This document shows, piece after piece, positions 21,671-31,958 of a stretch of DNA of 64,000 nt (position 1 is its first letter; each line of letters opens with the position of its first letter). The notes beneath the pieces were generated by a model. The model was not told where the DNA came from, did not search any database, and saw only the letters and a list, made by a program, of their open reading frames with translations. The translations under genes were made by a program, and so were the position numbers. Source of the DNA: Circinella umbellata (taxonomy: Eukaryota; Mucoromycota; Mucoromycetes; Mucorales; Lichtheimiaceae); NCBI GenBank assembly GCA_025093555.1, contig JAIWNF010000006.1, forward strand, positions 496,001 through 560,000, in the 5' to 3' direction.

Positions 21671-24092
21671 ATGCCTGATGGCAACTATCAAGACAATCAT
21701 ATCAGCAATCTCTTAACATCTAATGATGCTTGGATTCATTTTCTTGAAGAAAATGAACACGCCACCAAACAAGGCCATCACCATCTTGTTATTGACGCGT
21801 CTTGTCGTGCCCTTGAATCTTTTATTGAATCCAGACTTTTAACACTCTACCAATCGCGTGCCATGGCTTACGGAAAAATAGGCCAGTTCGAAAAAGCAAT
21901 AAGTGATGTTCAAACCATGATTCAGTTGGGACCCCAGCAACCTCATAACTATATATTTGCAAGTGAAATATATATGATGCAAGGTAAAATGATACAAGCA
22001 ATGGATATATTAAATAAGGGACTTTTATTATTTTCGTCGTCAATGACAACAACAACAACAGCAACGCATCTGCTACGGCTGAAATTACAAGGAATTAAAG
22101 AACAATTTAAAGAAAGACATGTTGATTTCATAAAAAGTGCACCTACAGAAATAATGATGCAGATCTTAAATTCTTTTCAAGATAATACAAGCGATTTTTT
22201 GGAATTATTAAATGTATCCAAAGTATGGCGTGATCGAATACTGGGCTGTTCAAGAATTTGGACTCGAGTTACCACTCAATCTCTTGATGTTCAAAAGTTG
22301 GATTTACTTTGTAAAATTATGCCAAAAATTGGTGCATTTATAAAGGAAATGAAATATGCATCTGGCTATTCTTATACGCGAGTGTATCCTAACTTTTTAC
22401 AACAGATGAAAAAACAACATTTATCCAATCTTACTAGCCTTACAATTACAGGTAGACTTGTCTTTGCCTTCTTATAATTATTAAAACAACTGGATAATAT
22501 AAATATATACACATTTTTCAACACTAAACCATTTCCTTTTCCAATTAATTGTAGCACGAAGCATTGGATTCGATGAACCAATATATAAAACCATCCAAAC
22601 CATTGGTCTTCAACTAGTTACTCTGAATCTTATACTATTTGACGACGAAGACAAAGATATGATGCCCTATTTTCTCACCATTCTTGAACAATGTCCTAAT
22701 ATATTGAATCTAAAGTACGGTGGTAGTGGAATGTTTACGGATGATGAAGATGACTATTTGAAAATAAGACCATATCATGGGTTGGATAAACTTTTTCTTC
22801 AATGCTCTTATTTATCTCATGGGGCATTGGAGTTGGTCTTGAGGAAGTGTATCCGGATTAGGAGGTTGGATCTTTCAGCAGAAGTAGTGGAAGGAGGAAC
22901 AGATATTTGTAAATCAATTCAAGAATATGGAATTAATTTGGATGCATTTTGTTTTAATGCGGATGATATACCTTATCGACAAGAATTATCTTTAATAAAA
23001 CAAGAAGAAAAAGAGAATTACAGCAAAGAATGTGATATAGTACTATTGCAACAACAACGTCAAGACCAACAATCTAATAGCAGTGATTCCACAACAGAAT
23101 CGTCATCATCAACAACAATAGCACAAAATCAATATCATTTATCCTATTTACGAGTTGCAGATGAGATATACTGGCTTCCGACATTAGTACCCTTACTTTC
23201 TTCACATTGTAAAACTTTAGTAGAATTGGATATGCCACTAAGAGTCCTCCCTGGTGCCGAATTTAGTCAACAGATACGTGCCTTAGGTCAAATATCTCTA
23301 CCATCATTACGCAAATTATCCATACGTGAAATCCAAAGGACGCATCGAACAGTAACGGAAATGATTCATCAATCTAACAAACTTAAAACACTTTGTCTTT
23401 CATTCACGAATGAGGAATCCGCGCAATACGTTCTTAACTCTCTTGCTTTATCTTTAGAACAACCACAGGAGCAAAATAAGAATAATACCATTGAAGAGCT
23501 ACAGATAATGGGATGCAATGACAAAATCTATTACTATGAAAGTGGATCTCAACATATTCTGATAGACACAACACTGGTCACTCTATTCGAGGCATGTCAT
23601 GATAATTATATACAAGAAACTGCCAGTCTATTACTATTACGAACAATTGTGTTGGCAGGGTTGGACTTTTCTGAATTCTCTTCTTTGGGAAGACCCACAG
23701 TCTATTTTGATGCATTATCCCTAATGGCTACTCTTCCGACTATTCGTTGTATTAGAATAATTCAAGTGATTATACTCAAACCAGTTTTAAACCATTTTGC
23801 TCGAGCATTACAAGAGACTGGGGTATTGGAAGAGTTACAGTTGACCAATTTAGAGGAGGGGGCTGTTGATGATGAATCAATTAAAAGGTTTGGTTCTATC
23901 GGCTCTTTAAAGATTCTTTCTCTTGGTGGTTTAATCAGCATTACGGATAATTGTTTGGAATATCTTGGCAATAATAATAATAATAACAACAGTCTTCAGA
24001 CACTTTTGATTACGGATTGTCCATTTATAACACAATTTGGATTGCGTGGTCTACAAGGTTGTGTTCCACATATTGTGTTGAGTAACAATTAA
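21671..24092 (+). CDS. F-box protein with N-terminal TPRs and C-terminal LRRs (Pof3/Dia2-like)
   Basis: Two exons, 21671-22451 and 22555-24092, giving 772 aa. The first 140 residues form TPR helices (ESRLLTLYQSRAMAYGKIGQ, FEKAISDVQTMIQLGP, HNYIFASEIYMMQGK). An F-box follows at about residues 155-200 (FIKSAPTEIMMQILNSF... LLNVSKVWRDRI... SRIW). The rest is leucine-rich repeats with irregular spacing (LKTLCLSF, LEELQLTN, LKILSLGGL, LQTLLITDCPF). It is interrupted by a Gln/Ser-rich loop near residues 430-460 and an Asn run near the end. The order TPR, F-box, LRR is that of S. pombe Pof3 and S. cerevisiae Dia2, substrate receptors of SCF ubiquitin ligases that act in genome stability and replisome disassembly. 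An equally good description is a generic Mucoromycota F-box/LRR protein; this group has large F-box expansions. Confidence 0.85.
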
Positions 24093-24799
24093 CAATTTCG
24101 TATATACATGTCTCTCCAACTATTGTATGTAAATGATAGTGCGTAACTTTTATTATTATCTATTTTATCCATTACTACGTACTATTTTTATATCAGCTCG
24201 TAACTATCGAATTATCACTGCTATACGTAATAAGAATTCTTTGTAAAAAGCATCAATATATATATTATTACTTTTACAACCAAATTAATAGTATTGCATA
24301 GACGTAGTTTTTTGACTCCGTAAATAGTACGTAAAAAGGTATTTGCGAGAAATGTGAAATACAAAATGAAAAATGGATTTTACTGTAGTTACTACACATG
24401 CTTACAAGCCAGTAGTGATATAATATTTACATTGTTACTTGAGGTTGATCAATAGTGATGAATAAATATGAAAGCTGTGGCGTTTTTTTTTTCATTTAAG
24501 AGTTGCAAAAAAATATTATTTAATACAAGAGTGTTGTCTTTTGTTCTTGTCTGGTAAGCCAGGTTCCAAATGTAAGAGATCTTTTTCCTTGTTGTACTGA
24601 TAATAATAGCTTTTTCCACTTTTTTCCATGCTTATTATTAAATAACAGCCCGCATTTTACTATAATGCATATAAGAATAAATCTTGTTTTATCCCAGATG
24701 AAATAAGAAAATACAGACGCGAACAGACCCCAATTCTAAAAAGGAAACAGTAATATCACATGACGATGTCCTGCGAACCGTCAGTTTAAAATAAAAGAA
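24093..24799. other. Gene-free stretch downstream of the F-box gene
   Basis: 3' UTR and spacer up to the transposon copy. No coding frame or structure was recognised. Confidence 0.55.
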
Positions 24800-25613
24800 T
24801 AAAAGAGAGTAATCCCCGTTAATTTCATATCCGTTAACTTTCACACCTCATTAACTTCACCACAAATCGAGGAATGATAAAAATAACATAAGAAAATTTT
24901 CACATTCCCTTTTATTTCACTTCCATAGCACTAAGCGGCATTGAATCCTTAACGGCTATAATAAAAAAATTATTCATGTGATAAATATAGGTAGGGATTG
25001 CGATCAAATTAGTATACATGATGGGCTGCTTTTCTGTTAAGCCACTTGTTTTTCTCTCTAAGCTTTAGATATTGTACTAATATTAAGTTCCTTTAACAAA
25101 TCGAACTCATTTTTAGCCCATAATGCTAGTGATCAGTTGTCATGGTTTGTGGGCTAAATGTTTTCTTCTCAGCCCAAACACTACACTGTTTAACTGGCAA
25201 TTCGACGTTAGATTTGATGAATGCCATCGTGTTTTGGTATGTACGTATAGAGCAAAAATATAGAGAGATCAGGAAAGAAATGAAAAGATGGAGTTATATA
25301 AAAAATAAATGATCTTTGCACCTCTTGGGACTATACCTATGTAGCTTTTTTTTTCAAAAAAAAACGTTGTAGATGTGCTCAAATAAGAACAAGAAATAGT
25401 TGTAAAATGCCTTATGAACAAGCATATAAAAATAATTCACTAATCAATACATATTTTGGTTCATTAAAGGATATGCAGTAGTAGTGAGCTGAAGTATTCA
25501 ATATATGCACATTCTTGGGAAAAAAAATCATATTGTCCGTTAATTTTCACGCCCCTTTATTTTCACAAAATAAATGAAAAATGGCCCTATGAAATTAAAG
25601 GGGATTGTCTGTA
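24800..25613 (-). mobile_element. Non-autonomous Tc1-mariner/pogo-like element, copy 2 (814 bp, reverse)
   Basis: Same family as 5543-6359 in reverse orientation. The ends read AATCCCCGTTAATTTCATAT on the left and, reverse-complemented, CAATCCCCTTTAATTTCATA on the right. Both are bounded by TA. Interior blocks match copy 1 in order (AAGAATGTGCATATATTGAA, TTCAGCTCACT, the transposase remnant, GGCATTGAATCCTTAACGG). The ends have diverged more than in copy 1 (GATTGTCTGTA at the right end), which suggests an older insertion or independent decay. Confidence 0.85.
25058..25220 (-). pseudogene. Decayed transposase N-terminus in copy 2
   Basis: The minus strand reads IKSNVELPVKQCSVWAEKK...PQTMTTDH followed by a stop. 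In another frame it then reads LALWAKNEFDLLKELNISTI before a further stop. This is the same CENP-B-like helix-turn-helix region as in copy 1, with an added frameshift and different stops. The two copies therefore decayed separately from a common coding ancestor. Confidence 0.62.
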
Positions 25614-25963
25614 CTATGCATGGATAACCCCAATATACTTCAGAACAGTAGCAATAGTAACCCTCTACATATTGATGACTAATCTTTCGTACCCGACTCT
25701 AATATCAATCATGTGCACGATTTGATTAACGAAGTCCATAGCTCATAGAATGGAAACAGTGTAAATATGTGTGTTTGTGAAACAGTCAATGGAAAAACTA
25801 AATGCACATTGAGATCCGAGTCAACTTTGAAAAAACCAAGTTTTTTCAGATTACCTAATTCAGGTAATGAAATAAAAAGTCAAGTAATTCAAGCTGCATT
25901 ATTTATTCATTCACATTTTCTTCTTTTCTCTGGTTTTTTTTATATTAATCTTATTTTTTATCC
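25614..25963. other. Promoter region of the GNAT gene
   Basis: About 350 bp between the transposon end and the GNAT start. It ends in a T-rich tract (TTTTCTTCTTTTCTC... near 25915). An open frame reading into the GNAT gene lacks a plausible ATG context and protein-like composition. Confidence 0.5.
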
Positions 25964-26905
25964 ATGACTTTTATTATCCGTAATTCCATTGATGCAGAAG
26001 AAACATCCAATGTTCTTTATCCGTGGGTAAAAAAAGAGAACTGGGATCCTGGTTACGATGGGAACGATATCAAACTGGCGTATTTTCCATCCGATCCAAA
26101 AAGTTTCTTTTTTGGTACACTTCCACGACAAGAAAATCAGATCGTTTCATCTATTTGTGCTATTCAACACGACGATAATACGGGTTACATTGCTTTTTAT
26201 GTTGTTGAACCTTTACACCGGAAAAAAGGTTATGGATTACAAATTTTCAATCATGCATTAAATCATTTGAAAGAAAGTCCCTGGATTGGACTAGATGCAG
26301 TGGAAACTCAAATGGAAACTTATAAAAAATCGGGATTTGTTGTTCAATTTCAATCGACTCGTTATGTTGGTGGTGTAGACAACAAAAAAAGTATCAACGC
26401 AACTAAAACAATGAGTGGTGCCATTATAGTTGATTTGGAAAATGTATCCATTGACGACCTCATCCATCAAGATCATTGTTACACAGGAATGCGTCGTCCC
26501 ACATTTATAACAAATTGGGTCCAGTATCATGTCAAGCACGCTTATGGTTTTGCTTTAGTTAATCCAAATACAAAACAAATTGAAGGGTTTGGTTGTATGC
26601 GACGTTGTGCAAGTGGAACATATCGTATAGCTCCTCTTTACAGTGATACAGCAGATCATGCATTTGATCTGGTAACAAAATTAACTGGTATGGTGAAAGA
26701 AAAAGAGGATGTTCAATTTTGTGTGGATGCATGGTCAGCAACAGAGGCGCCAAAGGAACTTTTTGAAAAAAAGATGGGGTGGAAGGCAACGGGCAACATG
26801 TATCGTATGTGGCGCAAGGGAGATAATAATACTGCAACTGATGATAAGCCACCACTTGGATTGGCGAAAGGATTTTATGCAATTGCTTCACCAGAAGTGG
26901 GATAA
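25964..26905 (+). CDS. GNAT-family N-acetyltransferase, intronless, two-domain
   Basis: A single exon of 313 aa with start ATG directly after a pyrimidine-rich leader. The N-terminal GNAT domain (about residues 1-150) holds the acetyl-CoA pyrophosphate loop VEPLHRKKGYGLQIFNHAL, matching V..xxRxxGxG/A. A mid-domain GLDAVETQMETYKKSGF corresponds to the C-terminal Y..xGF element of GNATs. The C-terminal half (GFGCMRRCASGTYRIAPLYS, then FDLVTKLTG and WKATGNMYRMWRKG) matches the YitH/HsdS_C-like second GNAT-like domain found in bacterial and fungal proteins. The substrate is unknown. The family is often intronless in fungi, so an old bacterial origin is possible but not shown here. The codon use seems ordinary for this window. 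Confidence 0.88.
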   Translation: MTFIIRNSIDAEETSNVLYPWVKKENWDPGYDGNDIKLAYFPSDPKSFFFGTLPRQENQIVSSICAIQHDDNTGYIAFYVVEPLHRKKGYGLQIFNHALNHLKESPWIGLDAVETQMETYKKSGFVVQFQSTRYVGGVDNKKSINATKTMSGAIIVDLENVSIDDLIHQDHCYTGMRRPTFITNWVQYHVKHAYGFALVNPNTKQIEGFGCMRRCASGTYRIAPLYSDTADHAFDLVTKLTGMVKEKEDVQFCVDAWSATEAPKELFEKKMGWKATGNMYRMWRKGDNNTATDDKPPLGLAKGFYAIASPEVG

Positions 26906-27061
26906 AAAACGGAAGAGATGTTATTCATAAAAATAAAAATAAAAGAGCTCTGTCATGGTACATTTATTACTTAGTGTCTTAAACTGTCGTATTACGTAGT
27001 AACATGGTAATTTAATAAAAGAAGCTAAAAAGCGAATCAATCACTATGGAATATCCTCCAA

Positions 27062-27222
27062 CAACACTCAAACCCCACTTTTGCACAGGTGGGATCTGGG
27101 TCGAAAGTAGTGCAAAAATGGGCGTGTGCAAAAAATGGGGTCGAGAATATAGTGAAATAGAATAGGATCTTTAGTAAAATGTATATACTAAATGAGTGTG
27201 CAAAAAATGAAGTTAAACTGTA
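27062..27222. mobile_element. Degenerate pogo-type miniature element
   Basis: The left end reads ACACTCAAACCCCACTTTTG and the right end, reverse-complemented, reads TACAGTTTAACTTCATTTTT. Both lead into TTTTGCACA. They match the pogo-like ends at 4437-4785. Inside, short GTGCAAAAAATG motifs recur. The left TA border is lost, so this is an old, worn copy. Confidence 0.55.
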
Positions 27223-28166
27223 TTACATAAAGCTTCATTGACAATCTATTTACTATACCTTTACACATACCTTTTTCCTGTTGTCCCAAATTTTTCAGTT
27301 CTCCTCTCCATGAACTGACGAGAGCAATAAGCCGAAAGCAGCTTGTGTTCATTTAATTTCGCCATTAATAAAATAAATAAATATATAAATAATTTAACGT
27401 ATTATATAAAGCATTGGTATTAGAATAGGTCTATGGCACCAGCAAAACTGATATATTGAAATTTTTAACGAGGCGACAACGAAAATTTATGACTTGATGG
27501 GCTGCAACAACATAATGATGAGAGTTCTATGGTTATGCGCGCATAAAACTGTTCGTATAAATTGGGAAAAGCTATTTTTTTTTTGCAATTACTTTGTATA
27601 AGCTACCTTATAAAGTTTTAGAAGTGGCTGCCCTTTCAAAAGCTATCACGGTATACGCTTTATTTGTAGAGTAAACCAACTTTTTTTAAAAAAATTGTAT
27701 GTGGTATATTTGATAAGATGAGTGGAGGTTTTTAATAACGAGATCAATTACCTACCATAGATAAATCAAGTTTTGATTTCCTCAAGATTTCAAGGCCACC
27801 TACTTTTTTTTCACCATCAATGAAAAAGAAAGAAGTCGGCGAAGAATAGGGATTTACGAATTTCCACGTACAATAAAAATAAGAAAAATTACAAAAAGTT
27901 AAGTATTACAACTATCTATTATATCTACGATTCCTTATCTTCAACATCCAAACAATAATTACATTATCCCCGTCCAAAATAGAATATAGCATATTGTGCT
28001 GTAAGATTCTATAGTGATATATAATCAAACATTTCTAAAATCATGCAAAGTATTGAATGTTACGTAGCTAACAATATACACCCACAGACACATGCAATAC
28101 TTTGCTGTTCCTCGTTTTTTTTTGTGAACTATAAGATCGTAAGAAAGAATGTACGTATAGGATTTA

Positions 28167-28511
28167 ATTTTGCATTTATTTCTGGACACAACCCTCAATT
28201 TTTTTCGCTTATGATATGTGCGTATATAATTTTCTTACTTATGAGGTCTAAGAGATTCGCCTGTGAAGATTAGAGATTTACACAGATGATAGGAGGAGCT
28301 TTTCGCGACTGATATCAATTTTTTTTATTCTTACTTGCTACACTTGCTTTTATGGGATCCACCAAGTATCACCTATCATAAGCGAAAAATATCGCATATT
28401 ATAAGCGAAAATTATTACTATCATAAACGAAAACTATTGCTATCATAAGCGAACACAATCACATATCATCCGCGAAAAATTGAGAGTTGTGTCCGGAAAT
28501 GAATGCAAAAT
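28167..28511. mobile_element. 345-bp miniature element with long inverted ends and an internal 22-23 bp tandem array
   Basis: The left end (ATTTTGCATTTATTTCTGGA then CACAACCCTCAATTTTTTTCG) is an imperfect inverted copy of the right end (ATTTTGCATTCATTTCCGGA then CACAACTCTCAATTTTTCGC, read on the other strand). The inverted match runs about 45-50 bp and continues into CGCTTATGATATGTG. Just inside the right end, five units resembling TATCATAAGCGAAAA start at 28374, 28397, 28419, 28441 and 28464. There is no coding capacity. The form fits a foldback or Mutator-like MITE. No clear target-site duplication was found, so the exact borders are uncertain. Confidence 0.75.
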
Positions 28512-31012
28512 CTTGTACAACACATACAAAGAAAATAAGTATGCGCCCATTGTATATATACAGCCATCAGTACACCTTGCTGCTATACTTGACTCCTACA
28601 GCAAATAAAAGTCGCTATTTTGTCTTACATAATAATGACCGGGAATCCAAGATGGAGCAAGCGCAATTTATATATCTTGTATAGATATACAGCATATGCT
28701 CTTATTGGTACTTTCCCCTTCTAACTCCTTTGCTCATACAGACAAGCTGTAATAATGAAAAAAAAAAGAGCTGAGTATAGTATACATGTAGTATTTTAAA
28801 TAAATAAGCGAGTCATATTATTTGACGAGAGTGCAGGTATCATACCCATAATAATAAAAAGCCAGATTCCTTCTCCATTCTCAGTGAATTATATTACATA
28901 TATACGTAGCGATGGTGATGGCGAGCTTTTTTTTGCTGTACATATATAGGTACACATAGATTGAACCATCCCAGATAATAGAATTCTGAGATTATGACGC
29001 TTTATGAATTATTTATCAAATTATCATAACACAATGCTGTAGAAGCATTGGATCATATTATTCTATTTTACCATGTGTTCTTTTTTGGTTCTTTGATTAT
29101 CCCATAGTAAAAGATCCTTTCAGCCTCTCTCTTCTTAAATACTATGTTACAGCAACATAAGTAAGAAGATGAGGAAGAAATTCCTTTATAAATGCATATA
29201 ATTTGTCGATACCATCCATCAATTTAAGCGTTTCCCAGTTGTGTGTTTGAAATCCAAGATTTTGGGAGGATGTATATTTTATGATGTTACACACTGACAG
29301 GAAGGATGATAACGTTTGTCATACATAATTCATCAAAATAAGAATGTGTGTCAATTACCTTCAATCTATTCACAGTAAAAAGTACAAAAATAAAATAGTG
29401 GATATGAATGCATAATGTGATAAGAGTTACTGTTTACTTCTCTACCTAACCATACTTAACATAAAGGGCTTACGTTTTGGCATGAATTATGTAACTTGGA
29501 AAAAAAATATTTGGATTGTTCTTTTTTTTTCTAAAAAAAAACAGTAGAGCCAAGGTAATTGATCTCAAGCCTTGGCAGTAATTTTGGGAATGTTCGATTC
29601 TCGGAGAATCCTTTCTTCCACAAACCGGGAAATACAAACTCAGATCATTTATTATTTGTTCTACACACGATATATTACATGTAGCGATCGTTTCAAAATG
29701 GAGTACAATCATATTGTTTGTGGAAAAGAAACAAAACAAAAGAAAAAAAAAACTATATGTTAAAAGGAGAAAAAATATTCAATACGGAACACTTTTTTTT
29801 ATTTATTCAGCGTTTTGTTTACAAGAAAAAGTAAAGATTCTCTTTGTTTATTCTATGAATAATGATAGATACATTGTTAACCTCATTGTAGCATTTGCTA
29901 GTCTCGTTTCCTACGTTACCATGAACACAATACGAAAACATTGGAATTAAAAATATCATTAAAAAGACTGATCAATGTATAACCAATGAATATTATAGTT
30001 GTTGTGTTATGCCGTCATCCTTTTTTTTACAGTGTGTCATATAAACATCAAATAAAAAAAAGCAATACTAGTTTCACTGTAAATGATTTATTACGTCGTC
30101 ATTAAAAAAATTGAAGCTACTACTATTACTTTTTAAATAACTTTGAAAATGTAAGCTAGTGATTAACTAACATAAAAATAATGAAATAGTCTCACCTTAA
30201 ATTCTAGGGGAGGTGAAAAATTAAATATCCGCTTACGTTTGACATTTTACCTTTAAACTGTAAAAGTAGGAGGTTTGGTTTTTTTTAGTAGTATTGTATT
30301 GTTTTGGATATTGTCATGAACAAAAATAACAATTATAAAGATATCCATGGATTATGAAAAAAAAAAGTTAAAATGATTGAATGTCAATTCGTGATAATGG
30401 ATTATCATGTAATAACAAAAGTCAATACCAAACCTGTTTTGGTTAATATAGTTTTATAATCCCCTTCCTGTTATATCAAGAAGATTTATAAAGCTATGAC
30501 AAGTTGAAATAACTAGGCGAAAAAAAAAGTGATGTGTAACTAAGCTTTTTTTTTTTTTGGTTTCAGACGAATCACACTCGTGCTCCAACATTGTCTTCAG
30601 CATTAGGTTCATAGCGACTTGGCATCCAGACATATTAATATTTTTGATAATGATCATAGTAACAATCTAATTATGACTCTTGGCCTGAGTAATGTTCTGT
30701 AGGAGCAAAAGACAATAACATGAGAGAGAGCTTCTTGGCGTAATAAAGCATTTATTTTTCTATTATGAAGTAACTATGCATATTCTGTTTTACCGAATTA
30801 TTAAGTGTGTGCGTGCGTTGTTGTTCGGGGCTGCATTCAATTTTTGAGTTTCTTGCAATTCCTTTCCTTATAAATAGAGTGGGGGGTGCAACAATTTTTC
30901 TGTCTAAATCAAATTTAAAGCTAATCTTCTTTTTATTTTTACTTTTTTACCTCTTTCTTTCAATTTTTCTTCACTTTTCTTTTTTCAAAAATATAATTTA
31001 TAAGACAACAAA

Positions 31013-31958
31013 ATGCCACTTCAAGTTATTTGTGCTGGATATAGTAGAACAGGCACTCTTAGTCTTCAACAAGCTTTGGGTATTCTTGGGTAAATATCTT
31101 AATTCTTTATTTGTTCGATCTGACTTTCTCGGTGGCAGTGCCGATGGTTTTGTTATATATATATTATGATTATGATTTGGATAAGTGATCATGATACAAA
31201 ATCAACAACACTAAAAAAAGTGGTCAACGACAAAAATTATACTTAACCGGATTACTGACAACAATTTTATTAGTTATCGCACACATCACGGTATGAGTAT
31301 ACTTACAGATCAAGATCAAAACGCATCAATATGGTTAAAAGCATACAAAAACCCGGGTAGTGTTGATTGGGAGGATGCCTATGGGAAATATGATGCAGCA
31401 TCAGATTGGCCAACATGCGTATTTTATAAGGAATTGATGGAACGGTATCCAGAGAGTAAAGTAGTGTTATCAGTACGGTCTGCTGAGAGTTGGTACAAGT
31501 CAATTCAAAAAACAATTTTACCTTTGGTTCAACTTCGACATATGGGTAATGTAATGCCAGAACGAGTTCGACAAGTACGCGAGACATGGTTTGGGACATT
31601 TGTTCGAGGTCACAGGATGGATTTAAATGATGTTTCGATTTTATTCGATCGAAAGAAGATGATGCAAATGTATAATGAACACATTGAAGAGGTCAAGCGG
31701 ACGGTACCTGCAGATCGACTTTTAATCATGTCCCTTGGTGATGGGTGGGAGCCATTGTGTTCTTTTCTCGGGAAACCTGTACCAAAGCAATCATATCCTG
31801 TGTCAAATACTGGCGGTGATTTCTCAAGTATCTTTTGGACTGCAATGAAGCGGGGTAGTAAACTTGGTCGAAAGAAGAAGAACAAGACTGCTACCACAAG
31901 AAGTAATAAATTAAAAACAACTCCCACAAGCGATGAAGGCGCAGCTGCGGTAGCATAA
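31013..31958 (+). CDS. P-loop sulfotransferase-like protein (Sulfotransfer_4 family)
   Basis: Exons 31013-31089 and 31274-31958, giving 253 aa. The PAPS 5'-phosphosulfate loop is at the N-terminus (VICAGYSRTGTLSLQQAL). The helix-strand block VFYKELMERYPESKVVLSVR, ending in the 3'-phosphate-binding VRSAESWYKSI, lies near residues 100-120. The family element LGDGWEPLCSFLGKPVP is near residue 190. The last 45 residues are basic and low-complexity (KLGRKKKNK...). This family is common in fungi and usually annotated as a hypothetical sulfotransferase; the acceptor is unknown. The usual loop is GLGRTGT, so the YSRTGT variant is slightly divergent but keeps the R-T-G-T core. Cytosolic by appearance; no signal peptide. 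Confidence 0.88.

Larger units (their letters stand above)
26906..31012. other. 4-kb gene-free stretch
   Basis: Holds two miniature elements (27062-27222 and 28167-28511) and a pair of short hairpins (29549-29610). Otherwise it has only AT-rich sequence and short unconvincing open frames. The last 200 bp before 31013 are T-rich (a fungal core-promoter-like pyrimidine tract). Confidence 0.55.

Noticed and set aside
25767..25967. Open frame just upstream of the GNAT gene
   Set aside because: It has no ATG-led protein-like sequence, ends at the GNAT start and lies in the promoter; no homology was recognised.
28374..28480. Regularly spaced direct repeats that could suggest a CRISPR array
   Set aside because: The units are short, imperfect and separated by only about 7 bp, and they lie inside inverted ends in a eukaryotic genome. 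This is part of a miniature transposon.
29549..29622. Possible tRNA gene
   Set aside because: A GTTCGATTC B-box-like motif is present, but no A box, acceptor stem or anticodon arm can be folded around it.
30807..31169. Open frame overlapping the start of the sulfotransferase-like gene
   Set aside because: It runs through the T-rich promoter and the first exon in the wrong frame; the product is a Phe/Leu-rich artefact.
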